Assembly (NCBI GenBank): GCA_035943635.1
Contig: DASZBX010000128.1
Coordinates: 1 to 64,000 of the forward strand
DNA from: DASZBX01 sp035943635
Lineage (GTDB): Bacteria; Actinomycetota; Actinomycetes; Streptomycetales; Catenulisporaceae
Reading direction: 5' to 3'
DNA: 64,000 nt
Position 1 is the first letter of the stretch. Every line of letters begins with the position of its first letter. Shown here in pieces: positions 63,937 to 64,000 of this stretch. Below the pieces are notes generated by a model. That model saw only the letters and a program-made list of their open reading frames with translations, searched no databases and was not told the origin of the DNA. The position numbers were made by a program, and so were the translations under genes.

Positions 63937-64000
63937 AGCGCGCTCGACAGGCTGAAACCTCGTCACCGACGTAGTCGCGAGAGAGGCGCCATACCTTGTT

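Overview
The window is high-GC DNA from a filamentous, Streptomyces-like actinomycete. The order cannot be fixed from sequence alone. Supporting signs are GTG/TTG starts, GTGA/ATGA stop-start overlaps, many leaderless -10/start arrangements, an Lsr2 nucleoid protein, PadR/TetR/AraC/DeoR regulators, DasR-like operators and terminators that mostly lack a U-tract. I see no rRNA, CRISPR array, phage module or complete insertion sequence. Most long open frames on the opposite strand are GC-driven shadows.

Layout. 0.3-3.2 kb: tldD-tldE peptidase pair. 4-12 kb: the most unusual part. A minus-strand array of five tRNA or tRNA-like genes plus one degenerate remnant (7.9-9.4 kb) has an lsr2 gene inside it. 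It runs directly into a coupled pair encoding a zinc-ribbon SDR protein without the usual catalytic Tyr and a ribonuclease-inhibitor-type LRR protein. On the other flank are a protein of unknown family and a WGR/beta-propeller protein, each followed by a strong terminator. 11.8-13 kb: UDP-sulfoquinovose-synthase-like enzyme. 13-15 kb: gene-poor, with a probable decayed exported-protein gene and an orphan DasR-like site. 15-19 kb: TrmB/LuxR-type regulator, then cobD, a DUF6817-type gene and cobC. 19.3-23.2 kb: four-gene OpuC-type compatible-solute ABC importer. 23.4-29 kb: secreted chitinase with a DasR-like operator, a membrane-anchored chagasin-like protein, HD and PEBP proteins and a secreted GH16 glucanase. 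29.4-34.5 kb: AlaX-type editing protein, galK-galT and a divergent DeoR regulator.

34.8-40.8 kb: a 170-bp near-perfect inverted repeat, a penicillin-binding protein, a remnant of an HTH gene, an FMN reductase, recD2 and a small membrane protein. 41-47.4 kb: a histidine kinase/response regulator pair with a MacB-type ATPase, FtsX-type permease and lipoprotein. The same 11-bp-phased direct repeat lies upstream of both the regulator and the permease. 47.8-53.7 kb: a shortened HemD-winged-helix regulator, TetR remnant, AraC regulator divergent from a TIGR03086 protein, a DyP-peroxidase remnant, a DHA2 drug exporter, a TfoX-like protein and a DJ-1/PfpI protein. 54-60.8 kb: patatin lipase, SAM methyltransferase, VOC protein and a PadR-ATPase-permease operon with a palindrome at its promoter. 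60.9-63.8 kb: a C-terminal fragment of a secreted domain, a sigma factor fused to a zinc finger, membrane helix and outside domain, and a hypothetical protein.

The best candidate for something undescribed is the tRNA-like array with its SDR-LRR and WGR neighbours. The 170-bp hairpin element before the penicillin-binding protein and the repeat-linked two-component/ABC locus come next. All functional assignments rest on family resemblance read by eye; no database search was run.
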